Positions 33,901 to 41,937 of a stretch of 64,000 nt of DNA are shown here, piece after piece (within the stretch, counting starts at the first letter, position 1; every line of letters starts with the position of its first letter). Under the pieces are notes generated by a model, which saw nothing but the letters and a program-made list of their open reading frames with translations, was not told the DNA's origin and made no database searches. The position numbers and the translations under genes were made by a program. This DNA comes from CALFML01 sp044222245 (GTDB lineage Bacteria; Myxococcota_A; Polyangia; Palsa-1104; JAEUJZ01). The DNA lies in assembly GCA_044222245.1 (NCBI GenBank), contig JBGANQ010000002.1, positions 1 to 64,000 of the forward strand. The letters run 5' to 3'.

Positions 33901-35901
33901 GAGCGCAACCTGATCGGCCAGAAGATCCCCGGCTACTTCCCCACCCCCAAGGCGCTGGCCGCGCGAGTCGTCGCCGAGGCGCAGCTCGTGCCCGGTCTGC
34001 GCGTGCTCGAGCCCGAGGCCGGCAAGGGCGACATCGCCGCCGCGATCCGCGCCGCCGGCATCGAGCCGGACGTCATCGAGCTCAACGCCACCCTGCGCGC
34101 CTTGCTGGAGCTCAAGGGCTTCCGCGTCGTCGCCACGGACTTCCTCGAGTACCAAGAGACCTACGACCGAATCCTGATGAACCCGCCCTTTGAAGGCAAT
34201 CAGGACATCCGCCACGTTCGGCACGCTTTCGATCTGCTGCGCCCCGGCGGACGTCTGGTGGCGATCATGGGCGAGGGGGCGTTCTTCCGCCAGGGCCACG
34301 AGGAACAGGATTTTCGGTTCTGGCTGGAAGACAACCAGGGCAAATCCGAGAAGCTGCCGCCCGGGTCGTTTCTGCAGTCGGACCGCTCCACCGGTGTCGC
34401 AACCCGGCTGGTTACGATCGACAAGATGGACCGGCGCGCGGCGCCGCCGGCCCGGTCGGGCGCGCCGGGGGCTGGCTCAAGCGCTGCCGCGGCTCGTGCC
34501 GCAACCCCGGCCGCGCCGGCCGCCCCGGCCGCTAGGACGGCCGGCGGGCCCGCTGCTCCAAGCAGCGCCCCCACGGCTGCGGCTCCGCGCGCCATCGGCA
34601 ACTGTCCTCCGGGCAACCCTTCCTGCAAGTTGGGCTTGCTGGGAGGGGCCTGCGGGCTACCGGCCGCGTTGGTGCTGGCCGCGCCCGTGGGGGCCCCGGT
34701 GCCGCAGACCGCGCGTTACTGCCTGGCGAGCGCTCGCAAGCTCATCGCTTCTCACGATCCGCGCACCTTCAGCCCACGCGCCGACTACCCGGCCGACGTC
34801 CAAGAGCGGCGCTACGACGCCGACAAGGGCGAGCAGCTCAAGGTGCTGCGCATCGCTGAGGACCTCAACCCGGCAATCATCTTCAACACGATCCCCTCGG
34901 TGACCGACGGGACTCCCGTGGTCACCGAAGCGGGGATCGTGCTGGGCGGAAACGGCCGCACGCTCGGGCTGCAGCGCCATTACTTGGAGGGCGGCGGCAA
35001 GGCGAAGCCCTACCTCGTGGAGCATGCCGCCGAGTTTGGTTTCAGCGCCGAAGATGTCGAAGCCCTGCCCGATCCGGTGGTGGTGCGGGTCGTCGATCCG
35101 GAGACCCGCGGCCTTTCTGAGACAGCCGCCAAGCGGCGGCTGCAGCAGCTGGTGCGGGTGCTCAACGTGCCCCTCATCAAGGAGCTGGACCAGCAGGCTT
35201 CCGCCGTCGCGCTCGCCCGTCAGCTGGACGAGGGCGTTTTTAACACCCTGGCGACCGCGCTCGATGACGATAAGACCCTCGCCGAGTACCTCCATAGCGC
35301 GCGCAGCCGTGAGCTGGTGGTGGAACTGCAGCGGGTGGGCGTGTTCCGCGAGACGAACCTGTCCGCCTACGTGGGCAGCGCCGGATTTACCGAATCCGGG
35401 CGGCGGCTGCTTGAAAAGACGCTGGCCGCTTCGCTGGTCGAGGACGCCAGTGTCCTTGAGGCCCTGGGCGAAGGGACCCAAGCGACGCTTGCGCGCGGGG
35501 CGCCGTGGCTCGTGGCGGCGACTGCGTACGGCGCCGATTGGGACGTGCGCCCCAAGTTTCTGGCCGCCGCGCGCGATGTGCTGACGATCCGCAAGGCCCA
35601 GATCCGCACCGTCGGGGAATACCTGCGGCAGAGCAGCCTGTTCGCCGCCGAGGCGCCGCCCTCGTCGCGCTTGGCCGATGGCACGGTCGTGCTGCAGGTC
35701 CTGGCGGAGCTGGCCAGTGCGCCGCTGCGCTTTGCTCGCTTCGCACGCTCCTACTACGACGACGCGCGGCAGAACCTGAGCAGCCAAGGGGCGCTCTTTG
35801 CCGCCGAGAAGATCCTGCCCGGCGAGGCCCTGAAGCGGGCCGCCAAGGCGGCCGGGGTCGACTTGCTTTCTGAAAACGCCGATGCGCTCGGCAATTTCTG
35901 A
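30961..35901 (+). CDS. HerA/FtsK-type ATPase - adenine methyltransferase - ddrB-ParB-like fusion
   Basis: 1646 residues. (1) Basic Pro/Ala-rich N-terminus. (2) P-loop ATPase, about 200-530: Walker A GGSGSGKSE (K231), VVVLDFHGDL, Walker B RVLVIADEAS (D443-E444), then LVLASQES; this pattern is that of HerA/FtsK/VirB4-type motors. (3) Disordered linkers and a small helical domain (about 650-960). (4) SAM methyltransferase: LEPEAGKGD (about 1017-1024) and NPPF at 1074-1077, the amino-methylating N6-adenine type. (5) C-terminal ddrB-ParB-like domain with VLGGNGRT (1327-1334), followed by about 300 helical residues. The frame is continuous with normal codon bias. It may package, transfer and modify the element's DNA. 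Confidence 0.8.
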   Translation: MARELSQDFLNRVELHYERLLPAGMSRRSREAAKSVLRPLYDEGASAKLASRFLCAVDADDPSKCVIPLPDSPRPSRDKAARQPAAAVELPEPGQVKLAIPRKGSASKRRAPAKGRQPRPAPARSEREVGESSPAAPARKSTAASARPAPVAKSAVQEALPGRSNRAAAAPVPAASQRSLGTSPRTLRPIVAALGWPRTAAGPDRMQVVTWEPERETNGFLLALGGSGSGKSELLKALAYRAGDSVPVVVLDFHGDLTGLQLPEYLAGRAGVSINPLALVSTDPQYGGPVPQTEAVIDAVRRAAPGFGRLQEVGLRDAILAAYKAAHIGDDPASWSRPAPRLADIREQIRTALQDPARRLDHRSLSGVLAAIDAAFSDAAFRGEGELPLGELLRAGGHLDLSRLSRSAQILAADSLLRQIFGRLRSQGVATQPGRYRVLVIADEASILKGAAILDELFKEARKFGLALVLASQESSDFSSAVRANAATLIALRTNSAKEAAEYSRELSHVTAAQILQLTGPGDGYLRNQSGTRRIQVAPTSVALSLSSAPSQAAVPPTAPERTTPAPLGNSGDPAQEPAPVKKPGCACSHGAATRQPESGFAASSAVANEPPPAPAPGTGGNSSKNLESSARGPAPEARPQPVTAPEPAAPRASSSAPEATEAVAKRYAAGRVWIAGKTKKPPGKGQIERWEPIVARKLADPAIAGKPDQRAFWEGVRDFLAEAKAARESKAGAAPAAAARSAPTPTTGNLSDRTRRAAKLRQLAGSLDKQIASLRDSGTHHQRPTARRARIAAGQDQQADRLEQVRAALVGLAQALEGDCLPASLQAADQGERECLPASLQGIDTKLIVEELLSSEKFPLPGIRLHWLNDLITATAGARSLASERAAAVAIVKRCGEHWCGIQDLSDIAAIEKLAAALKSDSKTRRAAEESLRYLLPFKRALAAGIHSQEEWTQARADLVRLGKPAPQATPTERLIRDQERNLIGQKIPGYFPTPKALAARVVAEAQLVPGLRVLEPEAGKGDIAAAIRAAGIEPDVIELNATLRALLELKGFRVVATDFLEYQETYDRILMNPPFEGNQDIRHVRHAFDLLRPGGRLVAIMGEGAFFRQGHEEQDFRFWLEDNQGKSEKLPPGSFLQSDRSTGVATRLVTIDKMDRRAAPPARSGAPGAGSSAAAARAATPAAPAAPAARTAGGPAAPSSAPTAAAPRAIGNCPPGNPSCKLGLLGGACGLPAALVLAAPVGAPVPQTARYCLASARKLIASHDPRTFSPRADYPADVQERRYDADKGEQLKVLRIAEDLNPAIIFNTIPSVTDGTPVVTEAGIVLGGNGRTLGLQRHYLEGGGKAKPYLVEHAAEFGFSAEDVEALPDPVVVRVVDPETRGLSETAAKRRLQQLVRVLNVPLIKELDQQASAVALARQLDEGVFNTLATALDDDKTLAEYLHSARSRELVVELQRVGVFRETNLSAYVGSAGFTESGRRLLEKTLAASLVEDASVLEALGEGTQATLARGAPWLVAATAYGADWDVRPKFLAAARDVLTIRKAQIRTVGEYLRQSSLFAAEAPPSSRLADGTVVLQVLAELASAPLRFARFARSYYDDARQNLSSQGALFAAEKILPGEALKRAAKAAGVDLLSENADALGNF

Positions 35902-35912
35902 GGAGAAGCCCG

Positions 35913-36578
35913 ATGAACCAAGGACCGATTGAGACAGCCGAGAAAGAGCTGAAGAAGACCGCCAAGCGCGCGAGCAAGATGCTCCGCGCCGCGCGCAAGG
36001 GCGGCAGGGGAGCCTCGGGTCTGGCCGCCGCCGGCGCCGCCCTGCTTGCCGATGTGCTGGAGCAGCGCGTGGTCCGGGCGCGGGACGTCTACTACGGCCA
36101 GCTGGTGCAGGAGGTTCTTGCGCAGCTGGCCCCGGTGCTCGCGCAAGCGAGCGAGCGGAAAATCAAAGCGGCGCCGGCGCTGGTGCCAAACCCGCCGAGC
36201 AACGCCCAGCTCGATCTGTCGCACCTTTCCCGGGACCTGCAGATCTACTTCGAAATTCAGCGCCTCAGCGCCGAGCGAGCCAAGGCTGAGCCGAGCGCCA
36301 AGGCCGAGATCGAGATCCGGCTGAATGAGCTGCGCGACGAGTTCCTCTTCATCAAGCGCACCGGCGCCGAGCCTCACCATAAGAACTACAGCAGCGACCT
36401 ATATCGCCGCGCCGTGGACCGCCTCGCGGACGTCCTGCTCGACATCGAGCTGAACGCGGGCCCGAGCGAGAAGCTGGAGGCCGAGCGGGATCGGCTGGGC
36501 GAGCTGCTCCAGCGGCTGGCGGAGCAGCGCGGGATGGACGAGCTCAAGGCCGCCATGGGGCCCGGGGTCGCCGCGTAG
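35913..36578 (+). CDS. Helical/coiled-coil module protein
   Basis: 221 residues with AGGAGAAG before ATG 35913. Almost entirely helical and charged, with a basic N-terminus (KELKKTAKRASKMLRAARK) and a C-terminal coiled coil (EKLEAERDRLGELLQRLAEQ). It follows the fusion ATPase by 11 nt and precedes the next gene by 3 nt, so it is probably co-translated. A DNA-binding or scaffold role is possible; no family. Confidence 0.65.
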   Translation: MNQGPIETAEKELKKTAKRASKMLRAARKGGRGASGLAAAGAALLADVLEQRVVRARDVYYGQLVQEVLAQLAPVLAQASERKIKAAPALVPNPPSNAQLDLSHLSRDLQIYFEIQRLSAERAKAEPSAKAEIEIRLNELRDEFLFIKRTGAEPHHKNYSSDLYRRAVDRLADVLLDIELNAGPSEKLEAERDRLGELLQRLAEQRGMDELKAAMGPGVAA

Positions 36579-36581
36579 CCC

Positions 36582-37613
36582 ATGGCCGCCCGCCGTGCAC
36601 AGGCTGTTGCAGGCGCCGCACTGGGGTCGATGGGCCTTGGGGCCATCCTCTGGGCGCTGCTGCGCAAGGACGAGCCGACCGGCGCAGCGGGGGGAGCGGG
36701 CCCGCCGCCCTCGGCAGCTCCCGCTGCGCCGCCGCAGCCAGCACAGCGGCCCGCCGATACCGCGGAGCTCGATCGCAACATCGTCCTGCTCCTTGACCGG
36801 ACGCTGCCGGGAACGGTCAAGTCGTATGACCTTCTTCGCACCTGGATCCTCAGAGATCCGGCGGCGGTAGCCACCAGCGCCCGGCGCTACCAAGCTGCGT
36901 ATGAGTCGTGGCTCAACGATCAGGTGCGCCTGGGGCTTCTGCAGGCCGACCGCGCCAAGCAGTCTAAGGACATCCTCGACGGGTTAGGCCTGGCCACTCC
37001 CCTTGTCGGCGCTGCAGCGACCGCCGTGGGCTCGCTGGTGAGCGCCACGGCGAGCATCCCCGGCATCGGGTCCATCATCCAGGGGCTCTACCAGATCGCC
37101 AAGCAGTTTGTAGACGCTGCAGCGGCGGCCGCCAAAGAGGGCAAGAGCCTGTTCGCCGGCGGCGCGGTGGCCGGCGGCCCGCCGGTGTTCACCGGCTACA
37201 AGGACGGCGGCTACTACTGCTGGGATATACCGGTCTGGAGCTTCACCGCTCCCATGTGGATCTACGAGTTCAACCTCGCCAGCACGCCGGCCGCCCGCAG
37301 CGCGTGGGCGCCGGTGTTCGAAGCCTTCGAGCGCCTGGCCACCGAGCGCCCCTTCGGGCCTCCGGTTGCGCGGGTGCGGGTCGAGAACAGCGGCAGCTAC
37401 GCCTACGAGTTCAACATCCGCGGCACGGGCGACGTGAGCCCCGCAGCGGCGGCCCGCTCCGAGGTCAGATCCTTCGAGGTCTGGAACCCAGCGGACATCA
37501 CGCCCACCGGGCCCAGGGGCTTTGACCCCGCCAACCCGTGGGCCTGGAAGCGGCCCGGCTTGAAGGCATCGGTGTTCGATGCGGTCACCCCACCCGGAGC
37601 CCCGCCCCCCTAA
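36582..37613 (+). CDS. N-terminally anchored membrane protein of the module
   Basis: 343 residues. An N-terminal basic stretch and membrane segment (7-28, AVAGAALGSMGLGAILWALL) are followed by a Pro/Ala-rich linker (35-58), a helical domain, a second Gly/Ala-rich hydrophobic stretch (about 137-174) and a C-terminal beta-rich domain with aromatic motifs (YYCWDIPVWSFTAPMWIYEF). No family recognised. It is the largest membrane protein of the module. Confidence 0.65.
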   Translation: MAARRAQAVAGAALGSMGLGAILWALLRKDEPTGAAGGAGPPPSAAPAAPPQPAQRPADTAELDRNIVLLLDRTLPGTVKSYDLLRTWILRDPAAVATSARRYQAAYESWLNDQVRLGLLQADRAKQSKDILDGLGLATPLVGAAATAVGSLVSATASIPGIGSIIQGLYQIAKQFVDAAAAAAKEGKSLFAGGAVAGGPPVFTGYKDGGYYCWDIPVWSFTAPMWIYEFNLASTPAARSAWAPVFEAFERLATERPFGPPVARVRVENSGSYAYEFNIRGTGDVSPAAAARSEVRSFEVWNPADITPTGPRGFDPANPWAWKRPGLKASVFDAVTPPGAPPP

Positions 37614-37668
37614 AAGGCGACGCACCAGGAAATTTGGCGGGAGCCGGGAAGTTCCTGAGGTCCAGAGC

Positions 37669-38211
37669 GTGAGCGAGAGCCTATGGCGCGACAGGGTGAT
37701 CAGGGTCGTGTGGCCGCTGCTGGAGTCCCGGCTCGGGCAGCTGCAGCGGCAGCTCGCCTCTGTGAGACGCGACCGTGGCGGAGGGTGCCTTCCGTGCGCC
37801 GCGTGCGCGTGTGGCAGTGCTCCTTCCCCGGGCCAAGCCCAGCTGATGACCCTGACCGCCCGGGGCGCGATTTCCCAGGGCGACCCGCTGATGGGCCTCG
37901 CAGGCTTTCCGGGCCACGCCGCGGTCCTGACGCCGGACGAGCTGGGCGTAACCAACTACCTGGGATGGGCGGCCAATAGCGCGGCGGACGGTGGCGCCGT
38001 GGGCGTCGCGTTCGCCGGCCCGTTCTCTCGATTTCAGGGTCTGAATACCAACCCTTCTGCGCCGGACACCTTGGAAGTGTACGTGTACGGCCCAGGTCCG
38101 CCGGTGCCGGCGAGCCAGCTGCCGGCAGCGGCCTTTTTTCGTCGGTGCGGCACGGTCATCAGTGCAACGACCGTGCTGCTCGGCAAAGGCGATAAGGCCT
38201 ACAACCCATAG
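37669..38211 (+). CDS. Putative spike/receptor-type protein with shared N-terminal module B
   Basis: 180 residues from a GTG with CCTGAGG 8 nt upstream. LWRDRVIRVVWPLLESRLGQ near the N-terminus matches the start of the product at 29662. A Cys-rich linker (GCLPCAACACG) follows, then a beta-rich domain (TLTARGAISQGDPLMGLAG ... TLEVYVYGPGP). The longer open frame upstream overlaps the previous gene and is not needed. Function inferred from its paralogue and neighbours. Confidence 0.6.
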   Translation: MSESLWRDRVIRVVWPLLESRLGQLQRQLASVRRDRGGGCLPCAACACGSAPSPGQAQLMTLTARGAISQGDPLMGLAGFPGHAAVLTPDELGVTNYLGWAANSAADGGAVGVAFAGPFSRFQGLNTNPSAPDTLEVYVYGPGPPVPASQLPAAAFFRRCGTVISATTVLLGKGDKAYNP

Positions 38212-38220
38212 GAGCTGTCC

Positions 38221-39687
38221 TTGCGTCTCGGTCACATCGGTCTGTTTGTCCTTACCGCGTCCCTCGGCGCGGCGCTCGGCTTGGGCTCATCGCCCGTTGT
38301 CCCCTATGGGCTCAACGACTCCAAGACTTCCGTTCCGGCCACCGTGGTGCCGACAAGCCTGCTTTCGGGCCCGCTGAGCTGTGAGCAGGGCAGCCCGCCG
38401 TGGTCGTTTTCCCTGCCTGCCAACGCAGCGACCGCGAGCGCGCAAGCGACCGGCAACGCATCGCTTGCCAGCATCGACAGCAAGCTGCCAGCGCCGGTCG
38501 GCGGCCGGGTGCCGGTCGACGGTTCCGGGGTCACTCAGCCGGTCAGCCTCTCCTCCCTGCCGCTGCCGGCCGGCGCAGCGACTGCCGCCTTGCAAAGCAC
38601 CGCGAACGCGCTGCTGACGAGCCTCGACAGCAAGTCGCCGGGCCTTGTATCCGGCCGGGTGCCGGTCGACCCAAGCGGGGTGACCAGCCCCGTGAGCATC
38701 ACGACGCTGCCCTTGCCCGCGGGCGCGGCGACCAGCGCGCTGCAGCTGCTCGGCAACGCTTCGGTGGCCTCGCTTGACGCCAAGAGCCCAGCCCTTGTGG
38801 GTGGGCGGGTCCCGGTCGATGGCTCGGGCGTCACGCAGCCGGTGAGCGCGGTGGCGCTGCCCCTGCCCGCGGGGGCCTCGACCTCGGCGCTGCAGACCAG
38901 CGCGAACAGCTTGCTCAGCAGCTTGGATGGCAAGGCGCCGGCGTTGGTGGGCGGGCGCGTTCCGGTGGACGGGTCGGCGGTGACTCAGCCTGTCTCTGGC
39001 ACCTTCTGGCCGAGCACGCAGCCGACTTCTTCGGCGGCTGCCTCTCAGGCTGACGGCCATAGCGCGACCCTGGGCTCGCTCGCCGACCCGAGCAGCGCGA
39101 ACACGGTAATCGGTCTTCTCAAGGCCCTCAAGGTCCTGCTCGGTGGCGGGCTGCCGCCGGCGGGCGTGGGCAATCGCCTCGACGTCAACATTGGGTCCTT
39201 TGGTGCGACGGCGGTTACGGTCGGGCAGAACGTCTCTGCAAACTCGCTGCCCGTGGTCGTCGCCAGCGACCAGTCGGCGGTGGCGGTCAAGGGCGGTGCA
39301 GCAAACGGCGCCGCCGTCAGCGGAAATCCGGTGCTCATCGCCGGTACTGATGGCACCTATGCCCGGTCGATTCAGACCGATGGGTCGGGGCGACCCGTCG
39401 CGGCTGGCGCGTCGAACTTTCAGTACGTCTCGACCAACACGACTACCGTGCACCGGACCGGCGCCGGGATCTTCCGCCGGGCGGTCATCGCGAATCTCGC
39501 CGCATCCCCGAGCTGCATCACCTACTACGACAACACCGCCGCCTCCGGCACTGTGATCGGCCAGGTCTGCCCAGGCTCCGCCGCGCCGGGCTACTCCGTC
39601 GTCTACGACGTGCGCTTTACCAACGGCCTGACCTCGATCCAGTCCGGCGCCACTGCCGGCGGCTACACCACCGTGTGGGATCAGTGA
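38221..39687 (+). CDS. Exported repeat protein, phage-fibre-like
   Basis: 488 residues from a TTG with AGGAG 6 nt upstream. A signal peptide (LRLGHIGLFVLTASLGAALG) is followed by four exact 50-residue repeats (see the repeat entry) with the pattern LPAGAAT ... GRVPVDGSGVTQPVS. This pattern is common in virion fibre and receptor-binding proteins. The C-terminus is beta-rich (ITYYDNTAASGTVIG). A signal peptide is unusual for a phage fibre. Confidence 0.7.
   Translation: MRLGHIGLFVLTASLGAALGLGSSPVVPYGLNDSKTSVPATVVPTSLLSGPLSCEQGSPPWSFSLPANAATASAQATGNASLASIDSKLPAPVGGRVPVDGSGVTQPVSLSSLPLPAGAATAALQSTANALLTSLDSKSPGLVSGRVPVDPSGVTSPVSITTLPLPAGAATSALQLLGNASVASLDAKSPALVGGRVPVDGSGVTQPVSAVALPLPAGASTSALQTSANSLLSSLDGKAPALVGGRVPVDGSAVTQPVSGTFWPSTQPTSSAAASQADGHSATLGSLADPSSANTVIGLLKALKVLLGGGLPPAGVGNRLDVNIGSFGATAVTVGQNVSANSLPVVVASDQSAVAVKGGAANGAAVSGNPVLIAGTDGTYARSIQTDGSGRPVAAGASNFQYVSTNTTTVHRTGAGIFRRAVIANLAASPSCITYYDNTAASGTVIGQVCPGSAAPGYSVVYDVRFTNGLTSIQSGATAGGYTTVWDQ
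38407..39006 (+). repeat. Four tandem 150-bp coding repeats
   Basis: Units start at 38407, 38557, 38707 and 38857, each exactly 150 bp (50 codons). They diverge in sequence but keep LPAGAAT, SLDSK and GRVPVDGSGVTQPVS. Exact length conservation with sequence drift suggests selection on repeat length, as in fibrous shafts. Confidence 0.85.
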
Positions 39688-40745
39688 GGCGTCGCGCGTG
39701 CATCCTGGTGGGCGTGCTGGCCTGCGGTGGACCGCCCTTGCGCCAGGGTCCCGAGCCCGGCCGCGGTCCACTTTCCCCAAACGCTACGATCGAGGTGTCA
39801 GCCGGGCCGATTCGACACTTCCCCTTCGCCTTCGAGGTCGGCCCGCAAGTGCTGGTGAGCTACAGCCAGCACGCAGACGGGTACATCGCAGATCCGGTGG
39901 ATGCCATGACGGCGGTGGCGGCAGGGGGCGCGGTGGGGGCGACCGTGCAGGCGGCCAACTTCTACGTTTCGGGCATGGCCGCCATCGCGGGCGCGCTCTA
40001 TGGCGCCAGCTACATCACCTCGGCAATGAATGACGCCGCGGAACGGGCCCACGGGTGGACCTCGGGCGACCAGGGCAGGACCTGGCAGCCGCAGCCGGGC
40101 GTCGTGCACCTGCCGGCGCCGCCCAAAGCTCGCGCCGCGGGCTGGGGCGGGCTGTTGTTTCACCGTCGGCTCCATGTGCTAGGGGGCTCTCTCGTCGGGA
40201 CGCTGTATGGGAACTACGAATCAGACGGCGACTGGTACAGGACCGTCTGGGCCATCTCAGCCGACCTGGGCAAGAACTGGAACGTCGTCTCTACCATCGC
40301 CGCCGGCGCTGCAGGCACCGAGGGCTACGGCGAACCTGTCTCCGCTTTCTGCGCAGACGGTCGGATCTTGGTCGTGATGCGGACGGGGCCCACCTCGCCG
40401 ATGCGGATGACCCGCTCCAGCGACCAGGGTCTTAGCTGGGAGCCGCCTATTGAGCTTGCGGGCAAGGTCGGATGGGACCCTGACCTTCTAGCTGTCGCCG
40501 GCACCATCCTGCTCAGCTACGGGCTACCGGGCCAGATCTGGGTCGACCGCTCGCCCGACTGCGGCAGCAGCTGGCGGGAGGCTGCGCACCTGGACGTCCC
40601 CACGAGCTCGGGATACACGGGGCTTGCTCACGTCGACGGGGCGATCGTTGTGTTCACTGACTCGGCAGGCGAGTCGAAGATCACCGGCTTCTCGTTGCCA
40701 GAGCTGGGCCAGCCCGCGCTTGCCGCGCCGACCGGCAGTCGTTGA
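39684..40745 (+). CDS. Sialidase/BNR-repeat-like lipoprotein
   Basis: 353 residues from a GTG overlapping the fibre gene's stop (GTGA). Signal peptide with lipobox VLAC (RRRACILVGVLAC). Three Asp-box motifs are visible: SGDQGRTW, SSDQGLSW and SPDCGSSW, the S-x-D-x-G-x-x-W signature of beta-propeller sialidases and BNR-repeat proteins. The catalytic Arg triad of true sialidases is not evident, so glycan binding rather than cleavage is possible. Coupling to the fibre gene suggests a joint role at the cell surface. Confidence 0.7.
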   Translation: MRRRACILVGVLACGGPPLRQGPEPGRGPLSPNATIEVSAGPIRHFPFAFEVGPQVLVSYSQHADGYIADPVDAMTAVAAGGAVGATVQAANFYVSGMAAIAGALYGASYITSAMNDAAERAHGWTSGDQGRTWQPQPGVVHLPAPPKARAAGWGGLLFHRRLHVLGGSLVGTLYGNYESDGDWYRTVWAISADLGKNWNVVSTIAAGAAGTEGYGEPVSAFCADGRILVVMRTGPTSPMRMTRSSDQGLSWEPPIELAGKVGWDPDLLAVAGTILLSYGLPGQIWVDRSPDCGSSWREAAHLDVPTSSGYTGLAHVDGAIVVFTDSAGESKITGFSLPELGQPALAAPTGSR

Positions 40746-40776
40746 TTGCCCTGGGCATTTGTGAGAAAGGCGAAGC

Positions 40777-41283
40777 ATGGACACCAAAAAGAGGACCGTA
40801 GGGATTGCAGTGGCAGGGGTTGCCGGCGTCGGAATTGGCTTCGGCCTCGGCTACCTGGCCTTCCGCCGGCCTCCGGCAAAAGCAGCCGAGCCCAAAGCCC
40901 CCGAGCTCCCGCAAAAGGACGAGCAGACGGCGGCCCTGCCTGCAGCAAAGACGCCGGCGCCGCCCGTCGCTTCAAGCTCACCGCCCAGGCAGACGCAGCC
41001 GCCCTCTCAAGCCCCCGCGAACCAGGAGGCCACGCCGCAGCCCGTCCAAGGCGGCGGCCTGCAGGGCCTACTCAACGGGCTGCTCGGCGGTGGTGGCAAC
41101 ACAGGCTTTGGCGGCGGCCTGGGCTTGAACGAGTTCCCCTCGCCTCCGCAGCAGGACTACTTCCCCTATGGCCAGGCAGGGGGAGCAGGCCCGGGGGCCC
41201 CACCTGCGCCAGCCTACACGCCTCAGGCGCCGCTCGGCACTGCCCAGAACCCTGTCATCATCCCGAGAGGCTTCAATATCTGA
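40777..41283 (+). CDS. Glycine-zipper single-TM protein with Pro-rich tail
   Basis: 168 residues. N-terminal anchor (7-30, TVGIAVAGVAGVGIGFGLGY) followed by a Lys/Pro/Ala-rich stalk and a Gly-rich C-terminal part ending AQNPVIIPRGFNI. The end resembles the end of the 76-residue product at 42985 (KANPIIRQKGGNL), and both begin with a basic residue cluster and a glycine-rich anchor. Probable small virion or envelope membrane protein; function unknown. Confidence 0.65.
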   Translation: MDTKKRTVGIAVAGVAGVGIGFGLGYLAFRRPPAKAAEPKAPELPQKDEQTAALPAAKTPAPPVASSSPPRQTQPPSQAPANQEATPQPVQGGGLQGLLNGLLGGGGNTGFGGGLGLNEFPSPPQQDYFPYGQAGGAGPGAPPAPAYTPQAPLGTAQNPVIIPRGFNI

Positions 41284-41343
41284 GCCGCTCCAGCGACCGG
41301 CAGTGCGTTGCCAACCCAGGACTGGCGGCGGCAACCTCCGGCA

Positions 41344-41937
41344 ATGGAATCTTCAGCCAGCTCTCAGCCCGCGCTCACTGCGCGGCAGCGCATTCACCAG
41401 GACTTCCGCAACTTCCTCTTTCGACTCGCCAAGGAACCGCCCGACTTGATTCGCTCGGTGGCGGACCGTCAAATCACTCAGACCGAAAAGGCCTTCAAGG
41501 ATGCTCCCTTCTTCAGCCGGAGCTTCCAAGTGGACTACGCGGGCGTCCGCGATCGACTCGACGGTGCACGCGAGAACCTCGCGGCCGGTGATGCGCTGAA
41601 GGACAAGGGCGACGAAGCCAGCCAGCTCGAGCGCAGGCGTTCATATACGCGCGCCTACACCATCGCTTTTACCGAGGGTGAGAATCTTGCTGTACTCACC
41701 GGTCAGGAGGACTTCCTTGTGCTGGTCTCCGGCAATGTCGTCGTGCCTGTCGTCAAGGCGGTCGGCCAAGCGGTCGCCACGACTGTGGAGAAGGCCGCCG
41801 ATGCTGGGGGGCAGCTCGCCAAAGGGCTCGGCGGGACGGCCAAGACCGTGCTTTATGTGGCTGCGGCTGGCATCCCTCTATCGCTGATCACCTACGCGGG
41901 CATCCGAGCATATCGAAAGAAAGCGAGCGCTCGATGA
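41344..41937 (+). CDS. Module protein with C-terminal anchor
   Basis: 197 residues from the ATG at 41344 (an upstream TTG at 41308 is possible). The N-half is helical and charged; two hydrophobic regions lie in the C-half (about 125-145 and 168-188, VLYVAAAGIPLSLITYAGI) with basic tail RAYRKKASAR. Overlaps the next gene by 4 nt. No family recognised. Confidence 0.65.
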   Translation: MESSASSQPALTARQRIHQDFRNFLFRLAKEPPDLIRSVADRQITQTEKAFKDAPFFSRSFQVDYAGVRDRLDGARENLAAGDALKDKGDEASQLERRRSYTRAYTIAFTEGENLAVLTGQEDFLVLVSGNVVVPVVKAVGQAVATTVEKAADAGGQLAKGLGGTAKTVLYVAAAGIPLSLITYAGIRAYRKKASAR

